Source of the DNA: Syngnathus acus
Lineage: Eukaryota > Chordata > Actinopteri > Syngnathiformes > Syngnathidae
DNA: 64,000 nt
Direction of reading: 5' to 3'
Assembly: GCF_901709675.1 (NCBI RefSeq)
Contig: NC_051090.1
Span: 10,549,342-10,613,341, forward strand
Shown: positions 1 to 11,577 of the stretch, in pieces
Position numbering within the stretch: position 1 is the stretch's first letter
Layout: each line of letters starts with the position of its first letter
Translations under genes and position numbers: made by a program
Notes under the pieces: model-generated
What the model was told of the DNA's origin: nothing
Seen by the model: only the letters and a program-made list of their open reading frames with translations
Database searches by the model: none

Positions 1-3000
1 TTTGTTGCTTAGTGGCCTGCGAGCACCAAAGTCGGACAGGATGGCCCGCGGCTGCTGCAAAGTGGACCCAAGCACAGCTGCCGGTCTGACCAAAGCCTGC
101 CAAGTCATGACTATGAGAGGTCTGGAAGTATTCCTGTCTCCGGTGAGTCAGAATTCACTTCCTGGAAAGAACGTACTAAACACTACAGATAAAAGAAGAC
201 GGAATTTGGATCCCTATGACTGCTGCGAGGAAACTCCAGCTGAGAACCGACCAAAAACTGAGTCACAAGGTGACAATCTAAAAAGAAGCTTTTGCAAAAC
301 TTGCGTCTTACATTGCGGAAAAGGCCCTTTGACTTGCCATACAAAAGATCGCCTTAGCTAACTCACCTCAGTAGGAGACCCGAGGCAACGTCCTAAAATA
401 TTGAAGCTTTGCGGGTATCAAATGTTTTCCACACCGCATGCGCCGGCTCCTGGATGAAATATGAGGATGGAAACTTGTTCCGCTGCTTCACGGCCGGTCT
501 GACTTTCCGACAGGGCCTTTTCAACTCTTCGGCTGACGGACGTTCCGGTAAAGGCCCGTCTCGCACTTCTCTTGAAGCGTGGCCGGTCGGCAGAGAACAC
601 CACCTGCCGGTCTCTCCTCCATAAGAGAGACTTGGTCCCCGAAAGACTCGAGTCGGGAGAACAGAACGAAGCGCGGTATGGCGGCATCTGAGTGATCCGT
701 CTGAATTGAGCTAATGAACTGCTAAGCAGCCAAACAGGTTGAATGTTGACAGCCAACACATTAATCTCATCAGAGGATTATGACTAGGGCTACTCGGTCC
801 ACGTGAGCGTCTTTGTTTGCTTTGAAATGAGCTTTGCCACTACCACAGATATTGGAGGGATGCTAGCCCGCTTCCTGACAACTACGAAGGTGCCCTTGTG
901 CAAGAATGCGACCCCTCCAGCTCAGGAGGTGCTAACTAGACATGTCTTTCAGTCTGACGTCTCACCTCGCACGCTCGCATGTGTGTGACCCGCTTTGTGC
1001 GCTGTGCAACACAAATATACAACATGCTGCATGTTAAATTTTCCCACAAGGGAGTAATAACAGGGTTCTAACAAGCCTTTTTAGTTGGGTGGCCCCGAGT
1101 CATTACGCTACCGTTCATGGTGATCCCTGAATAATTAAAAACAACCATAAATTCAATACATGAGCAGTCTATAACAGGCAATTAATCAAAAATACCCAAA
1201 ATTATAGAAAACACAAAGCTTTAGAATAAATAAGAAATAGTATTTCACACAAACCCTCACAAATAAGTCGTACTCATTCATCGAAAATAACCCAACATAC
1301 ATTTCATATCAGTCAACGTGAAGATGACGCACGCGAGTGGCAATTTATCAAGTTAAAACAAACCGTTATTATTATTACTATTATTATCACTATTATTATT
1401 ACTATTATTATCATCATGATTATGATTATTATTATTAACTTTAATTTATCGGATGATGATCATTTGAGGGACAATGAGCGCGGTCGGTGTGTCTTCATGG
1501 TTTTTCTCCGCCCTTCTGCAAGCAATCCCTGCCAACGTCCATCCAAACTGGGCGTGACAGCCAAAATTGTTCAAGAAACAACTTGCCGGTCTAAATATTG
1601 CATAGAGTGGGGCAAACAGCACAAGTGTTGCAACACGAAATCCGGCGAAGCAAGGGAGGTAGAAAGGCGAGCTGCCCGGAGGGAGACCTGCCTATTGTTC
1701 CGCCGCCGCTGTCTCAAGCGTTGCTTGAGGTGTGCCAGGGATTAGCTTTAGCATTAGCCGCTGCCCAAAGCCTTAGCCGCGCGTGCTTTACACAACGCTT
1801 AAAAAAGAAGAAAAGACGATAAGAAAGAAAAAGAACGGTAACACAGCACCTTTTCCCGTTCCAAATCCACTCGCCGAGTTGAACAATAAACTCACAACCG
1901 CAACAAAAGCGGAGTGTTGATAAGAAGTGTCCCAAAGACTTACCCAAAGCTCCGTTCCCCAACCCATGGCGGATTGCCCCCTTGTGAGTTGGTCGGGATC
2001 GGACTGCTATTTTCCCCAATCCGGTCCGGTTGGGTTCTCCTCAAACTGCTGCCAAAGGCGAGCCCGAGCACAAACTGTCTACGCGCACGCGCATTAACTC
2101 CTCCCCCTCCGCCTTCTTTCTTTCTGCTCTCCGCCCTGCTCAAATCTTAAACTTCAAACCTTAAACCTGGGGTCCTCCTCGAAAATAAACGCTCGTTTTC
2201 ATCCCTAACAAGAATTCCCATCCAAAAACCAAGCCGTCTCAGCATGGCTTCCTGCAATAGTTACAATAGTTACAATAGTTAAATTTAAAAAAAGTAACTG
2301 AGCATAGTCATGTTTTCTGTTCCGCATTTATTATACATTTATTAAACATTTATTTGTCTTCTTTGAAGTGCACAAAAATAGCAAATCGACCCAATTCCAT
2401 ATAACCCTATCCCGGGAAACAGAGTGAACTTTGCTCATTTGTGAATAAGTGGCGTCCTCTTGTGACTGACACAAGAAATATTAGCTTTCTCTCCAAAAGA
2501 AGCCCATTTTGCTGATATTTTTAAACTTAACGCTTGTTCCAGGCCAGACATAGTCTGTAATATTGTTTTTTTTCCCCATTGCTTGTTTTACCTGCATATT
2601 TTTAAACTAGAATTTGCAATTTCTGAATAAATTGCGTGTGAAGGCGAAGAAGCTGAATAAATAAATACTTGGGGAATGTTACAGAGTGATGTTTAAAGTT
2701 GGAACGGGTTGAATCAGTGAAATAATGTGTGAATTAGAAGTGAAAAACGACATTTCGTAAAATTTGGCGTGAATTTTAAAGTTGTTGACACTGGTTGACC
2801 TACTAATTTCCTTTAGAGGGCGGTAGTTACACATGATTGCAAATGGTCAGCAAATAAAACAAAGAACAAGAAACGGATACGGCAAGTTATTCACTGTTTA
2901 TGTTTTTGCATTGTTTTTTTTGTTGACGGTCGAGTTTTTAGCTGCAGAGCAGACAGACACCCGTAGACATGTACCGCTCCATTGCAAGGTAATAATTGTC

Positions 3001-3243
3001 ATCTCTTCAACAATCTTGACAGGTTTCTTTTCGTTCGGTCACACGAAGATGCATTATGACCTTTGGCATGCATTGCTCTACCTATGCATCGGCGGTTGTA
3101 ATAAGACAGATTTTATGAACTTTATGTTGTAATTGTTAAACGTTTGCTTGCATTGTGCCAATAATACTAGCATGCATGTAACTGCTCCTTGTGCTAATGT
3201 AATGCAAGAATTAAAAAACACACCTTTTCACATTTATAAATAC
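1..3243. other. Intergenic or unrecognised 5' flank
   Basis: No conserved gene is recognised here. An open frame enters from the left edge (2-361, +) and encodes a Cys- and Lys-rich stretch that I cannot assign; it could be part of an exon or chance. Bases 1700-2160 are richer in CpG and pyrimidine tracts than their surroundings, so they could be promoter sequence of an unseen gene, but no start, splice pattern or product supports this. A 10-bp unit is repeated about three times near 2253-2282. Confidence 0.4.
1364..1432. repeat. (ATT)n microsatellite, imperfect
   Basis: Near-continuous ATT/TTA triplets interrupted by single C or G changes. Confidence 0.85.
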
Positions 3244-3615
3244 TTCATCCATCCATCCATCCATTTTCTGAACCGCTTAGTCCCCACGGGGGTCGCGGGA
3301 GTGCTGGAGCCTATCCCAGCCGTCATCGGGCAGTAGGCGGGGGACACCCCGAACCGGTTGCCAGCCAATCGCAGGGCACACAGAGACAAACAACCATTTG
3401 CACTCGCACTCACACCTAGGGACAATTTGGAGTCTTCAATCGGCCTACCAAGCATGTTTTTGGGATGTGGGAGGAAACCGGAGTGCCCGGAGAAAACCCA
3501 CGCGGGCCCTGGGAGAACATGCAAACTCCACACAGGGAGGGCCGGAGGTGGAATCGAACCCACACCCTCCTAACTGTGAGGCGGACGTGCTACCCAGTGC
3601 GCCACCGAGCCGCCT
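3244..3615 (-). mobile_element. tRNA-derived SINE, full-length-like, minus orientation
   Basis: Read on the minus strand, the element begins near 3615 with a tRNA-like head: an A-box-like segment (TGGCGCACTGGGTAGCACG) and a B-box (GGTTCGATTCC, about 3549-3560). A unique body follows, and the element ends in an (ATGG)n tail at 3245-3262. This is the usual layout of a tRNA-derived fish SINE mobilised by a LINE. A 3'-only relic of the same tail lies in an aspm intron near 31271-31320. Confidence 0.85.
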
Positions 3616-3844
3616 AAATACTTCATAGAAAATAAAAAATATATGTAAATATTGATGTGAATGCAATAAGTGGTGTCAAAATAAACAAAAGCTTATTATT
3701 ATTATTATTTCCAATGCACTTATAATTGATGTCAATTATAGCCTATGCCTTTTTTTCCTATTTGCAGTTTCTTGTCTCATCTGCAATGTTTTCCATTCCT
3801 TGACTAATTTCTGTGTTTTGCGTGTCTAAATTGTGTGGCTCAGC

Positions 3845-6454
3845 ATGGCAGTGCAGCATCAGCGGGGTTCACTCCAGCACATGAGCACAGCAGCCAAAAG
3901 GAAGAGAGCTCTGCGTAGCGCCTTCCCAGTGTTGGAGCTTCCTCTCCAAGACATCCACAAGCACGTTTACGAAGCCAACCTTCGAAACAGCAACAAGTGC
4001 CACAACAAGTAAGCGACTTACATTGGACTGGTGTCAAATTCACATCATCTCCACTTGATTGAATATCTTTTCAGGTACATGGAGTTGAATGAGAAGGTGA
4101 CGAAAGGAGCAGGTGACAACGCTGTTGCGAGACACACTCAGAGGAACAAGAAGTTGTTGGTTAAGGATCGACTGCGCCTACTGTTGGACGACGAGGACTA
4201 CCTCGAGCTGTCTCGCTTTGCGGGTCTGGGTCTGCCGTATGGAGATATCCCATCTGCTGGCTGCCTGACTGGTCAGAAACCACTTGAGGAGTATTTTTGG
4301 TACTAGGTTCTTCGGTTCTCGCTGCTACTTTGCGTATGTTTGAACGCACATGCATGCAGGTGTTGGAAGGATCAACGGTCTGTGGTGTGTGTTCATCGCC
4401 AATGACGCCACGGTGAAGGCCGGAACAGCTTATCCCATCACCGTCAAGAAGCAACTGCGTGCACAAGAGGTGGCGATTCAGAACCGCCTGCCGTGCGTCT
4501 ACCTGGTTGACTCTGGAGGAGCTTTCCTGCCATTGCAGGTCGGTTGTTCACGCGCCATTCTTTTGTCAAATTTTGGACTTACACGATCGGTCAAACATCC
4601 ACAGTCCGAGATCTTTCCCGATAAGAACCAGGGAGGGAGGACATTTTATCATGAAGCCATCATGTCTGCAATGAAGATTCCACAGGTAAGGTCATCTCAA
4701 CTCTGAGAGAAAAAAGAAAAATGAAAAAAAGATATTTTGAACTGTCATTTAGGAAATCGACTCTATATTATTGTACTCTTCTTTAAAATGGGCAGTCAAG
4801 GATTTTCAAACGCAAAGTCCTCTTAACTAATAGGCCAGTCCCTACGCTAAAGGTGTCGGTGGTGTGCGGTTCGTGCACAGCGGGCGGAGCTTACATCCCT
4901 ACCATGGCCGAAGAGGCGGTGATGGTGCACCGGATCGGGACCATGTTCCTGGGAGGACCGCCACTGGTCAAGGCTGCCACGGGTGAGGAAGTCACACCAG
5001 AGGACCTCGGAGGAGCCAGGCTTCATGCCGAGTACGTTGGCGACCGTGGAAGGAAGATTTCCTTTGATGGAATTGATTTTAATGCGAGTCTGAATGTTCC
5101 GCTGACAGGGTGAGTGGCTGCGTGGATCATTTTGCCCGGGAAGAGAAGGAGGCCTTTGAATACACCCGAAACATCATATCCACCCTCAACTTCACGCTGC
5201 CTGAAGAGGAGGAGGACGAAGAGACGTTGAGAAAGAGGAAAGAAGACGGCAGGCCGCTTTACAGCACAGAGGAACTACTTGGCCTTGCCCCCAAAAGTTA
5301 CAACTACAGTCTGGATGTCAAAATGGTCCATCAAGCACCACAAAAATAACATTTGATGAACAAGCCAGCAATAAACGTGTGACGCTGACGGTCGGCGTTG
5401 TTTCTCTAGGTTATAAGTCGACTGAGCGACGGCAGCCGCTTCCAGGAATTTAAAGCTCTCTTTGGAAGCACGCTCGTAACCGGCTTTGCAAAGATCCATG
5501 GGTAATCACATAAAATACACGCGCGACCCAATAATAGCGACAAGGGCAATGGATTTTGATCGTTGCCTTTTCTTAAGTCATGGTTTTAGCGTGTGCTTCT
5601 TTTCTGTTCCTGACCTCAGAAACCTTGTCGGAATCGTGGCCAACAATGGGGAGCTGTCCTATCAGGCTGCTTTGAAGGGCAGCCATTTTGTCCAACTGTG
5701 CGACCAGCGAGACGTCCCGCTCGTCTTTCTCCAGAACACTGCGCCGTCAGCCCCACGCACCCTTTCAGCGGCGCAGGTCAACACACGACCCGCCTGAAGG
5801 CCAAACAAAATATTCTTCCAGCCAGGTGATGTTTCTCTTGGCTTTGTTTTAGGCAGAGCTGAACAGCAACCGTCTCAAGGCTCAAGGTTCAATGATGTCA
5901 GCCGTGGCCTGCGCCTCTGTACCCAAAATCACCGTGGTGATTGGCGGTTGCCATGGCGCCGACAGCTATGCGATGGTAAGACGAGTTCCATCATTTAGTA
6001 TTTGTATTCCAAAGACTGGTCAAGTTAACAATGGGGAAAGCTCATTTTCTTTTCCGCTCGTCTCCAGTGCGGACGCTCTTTTGAGCCCAACTTCCTGTTC
6101 CTGTGGCCCAATGCCAGAGTGTCCGTGACAGCCCCAGGTCAAGTCGGCCCACTGCTCCAACTGGAAGATGGGGAGGACAGAAACGAGACGGAGCGCAATC
6201 TGAACAGGACATTAGAAGAGGAGAGCTCAGCCTTTTTCTCCTCCGGGCGGCTTTGGGACGACGGAGTGGTTCTTCCTCAAGACACTCGAAAGGTCAAGTC
6301 TCGTGCACGTTTGTCATCCGACACACACCGCTTAATTCAAGTCATGCAAACGTGTGTGCATGTGCAGGTTCTTGGGGACTGTCTGGACATCATCAAACAG
6401 CAGCAGTTTCAACTTTCGACAGAGAAACACCGATTGGCACTTCTACGGATTTAG
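3845..6454 (+). CDS. MCCC2-related acyl-CoA carboxylase beta-subunit paralog, probable pseudoenzyme
   Basis: Exons: 3845-4008, 4075-4271, 4360-4538, 4605-4685, 4853-5031, 5109-5325, 5410-5501, 5620-5776, 5853-5975, 6068-6292, 6368-6454. Together they make 1,701 nt and 566 aa, all GT-AG, in frame. The product resembles methylcrotonoyl-CoA carboxylase beta (mitochondrial leucine catabolism, carboxyl transfer from biotin) along most of its length: [20 protein letters not shown], the first oxyanion motif [41 protein letters not shown]. In true MCCC2 the next part reads [20 protein letters not shown], then GGSYGAGNYGMCGR and a GGEQAA motif. Here the first is replaced by unrelated residues across the exon 8/9 junction, the second reads [14 protein letters not shown], and the third is absent. 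The basic N-terminus could be a mitochondrial leader; an upstream leader exon is not excluded. The exon 6 donor (gtccat) is weak. The reading frame is intact, so this looks like a conserved paralog that lost catalysis, not a decayed copy. Confidence 0.87.
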
Positions 6455-7021
6455 AAACATCCGTCTCGCACATGCTGGCTTGGACATCAATCACTTTTAC
6501 CGACATGTTCTGATGTGTGCCTTTGTCCGCTAGAATGGACAGGAAGTTGGATGTTTGGTGCCTTCGGTGGTGACACAAAATAGTTTGTGTAACTTGCCAA
6601 GGTTCACCTGTAGGAGCTGAACCTACACGCAAGCCAATTGAGTGATGTAAAAAAAAATGTTGAGAAAATGCACTGTAACTTAAATTGAGTGCTCTTTTGG
6701 AGTCATAAATTGACGGTTTGTACTACTTTTCATTGCATTGAAATTGTATTTGTGAAAGCTATTTTTGTAGCAAAACAGAGAAAGACATTCTATAAAATCC
6801 TTGTTTTTATTTCAGCAATTGAAATGTTATGATATAGAAAAAAAAATTTGAACATTTTCTTGCCAATTATAAATGCAGCAACCGTATAAAGTGTTTGCCT
6901 CACCTGTAGCAATAACAAGCATGCTGTTTCGTCTTCGGTTGTTGCGCAATACGTCACCGGTGCTGTGCTTACTGAAGAAAGACGATCGGACTGTTGCGGC
7001 TACCCGACGATGCATGTTTGA
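6455..7021. other. Tail-to-tail 3' flanks of MCCC2-like gene and rpe65
   Basis: The two genes converge with 567 bp between stop codons. On the minus strand an AATAAA lies at 6806-6811 and suits the rpe65 transcript, giving a 3' UTR of about 210 nt. No canonical AATAAA was seen for the plus-strand gene. Confidence 0.6.
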
Positions 7022-10000
7022 TCACGGCTTGTAGAAGCCATGAAAAGTCACTGGAAAGATGGTGTCCACCTCTGCCCTGGCCAGCTCGCTGAGTTTGGCT
7101 GCATCCAGCACCAGCAGGAAGCCCGGCATCTCCGCTCCTGGCTTCACGACGATACTGAGCAGCACACCTGCCATGCGGGTTGGCTCAACGTTACCTTTGG
7201 AGGAGACACGTGCCTGTTTGAAGCTTCATACCGTCATCCTCCTGCGTGGCTCCCGGGGTTGCTACGAAGAGTGGTTCTGAAGGATAGCACTCCTCCTCCT
7301 GCCACACCCACGTCTCTTTGGTCTGCACATTCAACTTGACGATCTGCATCCATTTGACAAAGGAATCATTGTTGCAAACGTTTCTTGAGTTTAACGGATG
7401 TTCCCATAGATTGCTTCAGCTATCTTCCGACCTTGTCAGGGATGAAATGGTTGAGTCCGAGACCATAAACAAAGGAATACTTCTTGCCGCGACACCGGGA
7501 GTAGTTAATCTGCGGAAACTCGAAGGCTGGGAGATGGTGCAGACAAAGACAACCAAGAATGTGTGAAACTGCCAGAAGCCATGTCATAACAAAAAGGTGG
7601 CACCTTGTCTTGCTTTAGAAAAGAGGACTTCGGGTTCCAACCAGACGGTTCCGTCACTACGAAGAGCAGCGGTTGCAGTCGTATATGGCAGAGAAACCAG
7701 ATTCTCCCCTTGCTCTTCCTAAAGATCCACACAAAGAGCAATTTTCAATTTTACACATCTACGTTTTGTTACGCGTGTACTCACGTTGTGTAAATCCAGC
7801 GGCAGGACGTATCGTCTGACTTCGGGCTGAGGCGCTCTCATGGCAGCTTTCTTAACTTCTTCCCACTCCCCCTTCAGGTTGGCCAGATACAGGTACTTGT
7901 ACACAAAGTCATGGCTGCGCACAGAGACAAGCGTGTAAAGTACAGCAATTCGCATCAACCGCATGTGGTCACGCTTACCTTTTCCACACGCAGAGGTCAA
8001 CGACAATGAATCCCTGGTCTTCGTACGCGTTAATATGATGGAAGAGGTTGAATGCCGATGTTCGGAACTTGTGGCTGCTCAGATATGCTGCTGGCTCCTT
8101 CGAGGCCAGGTGAAACCATGTCTAGGGAAAAACACGCATGACATCAATCGGGTCCTGGTTTTGTCCAGACTCAATAAGATACATGACAAGCCCACCTACC
8201 CCCATGCTCTCATTGGATTCAAAGCAGTCCATGTAGGTGGCTCCTCGGACACTCCAAGCCGAGAGAAACTTGAGCAGGTTGATTTTCACGGGCTGCTCCA
8301 CAAACACGAAATAGTTGTCGGTCAAACCAAAACTAGCGGAGCAAACAAAAACAGGGAGGCGGAGACAGACATTTTAGGGGACTCAAATCCTGAGGTCTCA
8401 CGCTAGATGTCACAATGACTTGAGGAACATCTGGTTCTTCACTACCTGTGTATGTAGGAGGGCTTTAACCTCTCACTGCTCGGGAGTTGTACGACGACCT
8501 GGGATTTCTCTAAGGGGTCCGACTTGTCTGGAATCACCAAAGGTAAAGGCTCAAAACAAAAAAGGGCTCAGGTGTAGTGTGCCGCACAACGTGAAGCCAA
8601 CTCACCTTTCTGAGCAGGTGGGATCTTGACAATGTTATACGCGAGGCTCATGTTCTTGCCAAAGCAGTTACCAATGTTGTAGACTGTACCATCCGCCTCA
8701 AAGTGGGGGTGAGCTGTTACCCCGTTGACCGACAGGTACTTACACAGGTCCACCTAGTTCAAGCACATTCCAAAAGACAAAACAACGTGGAGCAACAGTA
8801 GCTAGATGGCATCTGAGAGCACATCGAGGTAAAAGTACCAGTTCAAATTTTACTTTGCGCCTCACTGGCGCTCAAGTCAAACATCAAACTTGCACGAGTG
8901 GCGTACAAGTTGACTCGCACCTTCTTTAAAGTGTCCAGTGACTCAGGATCGACCTTGGTGATGTAATTGGTCTCGGTAACTGCGTAAAAGTCTTCCCCAA
9001 CTGGATAGATGTTCACCACACAGTTATCGGTCACCTCGATTCCCTGGAAGTAGGAGAAAAATCTAAAAAAATAAATAAATACAAGTCAGTTGATTATTTA
9101 TGAAAACATTTCATGTATTTGTTACAAAGAAGCCCAGGTGAAAATATTGAATTCAGCCAGGTTGACCTGGAGAAGATATTTTTGCAGGGGTCAGGGTAGA
9201 CTGCTGTGCCAAACTCAGTGATGACCACTCTATTCTCAGTCATCGCACGCACGTATGCGTCTGTCTTTAGAAACCTAAACAAGAAGAATTAGAAGCAACA
9301 CAGTGATGTGGCAAGGCGGCACCACATCAGACCTTCTGGAAGCATTCACTTCTTACTTTCTCGAGTAGGTCACCTGACCGTTCTTCAAGTCAAACTTGTG
9401 CAGCAGAGCCTGTCCGTCAAACAGATGATGGAATGCTTGGTCCCCGACCTCGAAAAGACCCGGTCCCATCCTGAGAAGACTCCCGCCCAGCCATGTTGGC
9501 AAAAGGCCTTCCCAGAAGGCACAAAATTAATTTTGTTCAGATAAAAATTGTTGGCGACAATTTTTTTCTACAAATTTTTAGGAATGTTCGCTCCTACCAG
9601 AGACCTTGGCTGGAATTGGTTCATTCAGCTCCTCGACAGTCTCAAAGATTTTCTTGTAGCCAGCAGCGGGATGGTCCACACTGGACAAGAATTCCACTTT
9701 GTAAATTGCAATCCAAAATTCCATCACAAAAACATAATTTCTTTGTCCGCTGTGTCAGAGAGGTTCCAGGACTGGTGTCACAACCATCGAAATGAAATTT
9801 TCCTTTCAGTGTGGCCTACATACAATCGATCAGCATGCTCCATTCGGTGCGCCAGAAGAGGCGAGACGCGGCTCACAATGCCCTGAGCATCTGACAGTTC
9901 CTTGCCAAGAAGCGTATCGCCATGCTGGAGCAATCTCCCAACTTACTCACCCAACGTGGATCGGACCCCTTTTGATTTGATCTAAGCGGCCCAATTTGAA

Positions 10001-10373
10001 GATGTAAATGAAATCAAGATGGCTGGAGGAACTGTGAGAAATCTCCCACTAGGGTGTTAGCACTCCATTTTGAAGGGGAACATTTGTGGTTAGTAGTTCG
10101 AAAATATTTTGGGGTGACACCAGTCCTGGAATGTTTCGGACGTACGTCACATACGCAGGACCTTGCATAGAAGTTAGACATGCAAACACGACGAGGAAAA
10201 CTTTGCATTGCTGAACTAACTAACTTGCCACATCTAAGCCATTCTACTGAGGTAAACTACAAGTTGCTTATTTCATTTAACTGTTTCAATGTTTTTTTTC
10301 AGTATTAGGTCTTATTCATGCACTCCAGGAAAAAACTAAAAGAAAGGAAAAGAGATACTCACTGGCTCACCAT
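7022..10373 (-). CDS. rpe65: RPE65-family retinoid isomerohydrolase (carotenoid oxygenase family)
   Basis: Exons (minus): 10373-10363, 9680-9598, 9507-9357, 9274-9167, 9062-8921, 8753-8606, 8527-8446, 8332-8200, 8121-7979, 7914-7785, 7718-7604, 7526-7432, 7343-7232, 7167-7022. They sum to 1,599 nt and 532 aa, matching the usual 533-aa RPE65. The family converts all-trans retinyl esters to 11-cis (or 13-cis) retinol in the visual cycle, on ER membrane. The four iron-binding histidines are visible in TAHPH, PSYIHS, LFHHIN and VTFHG near the C-terminus. The membrane segment [15 protein letters not shown] and the TETN motif are intact. Odd points: WKGFEFVYN of RPE65 reads WKSHDFVYK, and the N-terminal part is diverged ([20 protein letters not shown]). 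It is therefore probably one of the teleost duplicates (rpe65b/c type); the exact letter is not assigned. It neighbours depdc1a, as RPE65 does in human. Confidence 0.93.
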
Positions 10374-10874
10374 ACTGCAGTACGCTCTTTTGTCTTTCCC
10401 AAGCTGAATTTAAACCACACGCACTGATTTCCTGTTATGAGAGTGAGAATTCTCCTCCTCCTCCTTCTCCTCCCCTCATCTCTTCTTCTCATTTGCTTTT
10501 GCTCCCCTCTTACCTTACCTCCTCCAAGCGTTGCAAAGTTGAGCCGAACAAGCCAGCCTTGTCTTACGGCACTGTCTGGCTCACAGCCTCAAGCCGAACG
10601 TTCTCCAAGCCTACAAAAAAAAAGGCCTTTGTTTACCTGGGGGGGATGCTTAGTTAGCAAGGCCGAGGGCCCACATTTCAGCGCTTTGGTTGTGCATACG
10701 AAAGAATGCGCTCTAATTAGTTCCAGACAGCTTGAAGAAACTCAGCGTAGGAAAACTTTCCAAATTGTTTTTCAAAATGTCAGCTTTAAAGGGACCACAT
10801 TACAGAAGATTGACTTTTTAACTCAAGCATAAAAATGAATAAACAAAAGACCACTTAGGTAACAGCTGAATGTG
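10374..10874. other. Upstream region of rpe65 and downstream flank of depdc1a
   Basis: The first rpe65 coding exon has only 11 coding bases (10363-10373), so its promoter and 5' UTR should lie just above 10374. A CTC/CTT-rich pyrimidine tract occurs at 10445-10515. No TATA box is convincing. An open frame on the plus strand here has a hydrophobic start but no other sign of coding. Confidence 0.4.
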
Positions 10875-11577
10875 TTTATTTCCCAGGGATTTGCATAGTT
10901 GGAGAGGAACACATACAAGTGTAGATGGCTTTATAAACAGTGCCTATGGGACTTCCAAACAGCTACCACAGTCTAATAAAACTTCAAGTAGGTTGGGACC
11001 AATAAATAGCACAGATCAGGGAATTGGAACTTTAATTTTGAATTTAAAGTCAGGCTTAAAAATAGCCAAAAGAAAACAGGTGCTTAATAAAACCCTCAAG
11101 GGGCCCTAAATGTATCAACAGTTCAAACTACAGCTTTTAGACCTAGCATAAAAAACAAAAAAACATTTGTATGACCCAACAATCTAGAACGATACAAAAA
11201 GCTTCAATCCTTTCCCAGGTCTGCAATGGAAAAATAAAAACACACAATTGTGAATTTTAAAGGACACAGGAACTAAACATTAGTAATTAATCAGTCTTAT
11301 AAAACATTTAGTAAATAATAATAATACTTGCCTCAAAGAGTTTTCCCAAGCAAAGGCGTCTCGTATTAGCAATATTAATTTCAATGAATAAATCTAGAAT
11401 CCGACTCCCAAACGTACTTGTCTACATATCCTGCAGTTTGTGAACAGTTAAACATTCGAAAGCTGTGCAAAATCAACAACTCAACCTGCCTTCATATCTT
11501 CCCATCTGTGTCACAAAAAACAAAAACAGTGCTAGCAAGTTTGCCATGTCACATCCTGACTGATGTGCGAGTACAGC
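10875..11577 (-). other. Probable depdc1a 3' UTR
   Basis: This 703-bp AT-rich segment follows the depdc1a stop. On the minus strand AATAAA occurs at 10875-10880, a plausible poly(A) signal. No coding potential was recognised. Confidence 0.55.

Noticed and set aside
80-1590. Four dispersed copies of GCCGGTCT in the first 1.6 kb
   Set aside because: Eight-base word with irregular spacing and no shared context; it may be chance.
10437-10832. Plus-strand frame with a Leu-rich, signal-peptide-like start
   Set aside because: It arises from a CTC/CTT pyrimidine tract; no cleavage-site context, no spliced continuation and no family resemblance.
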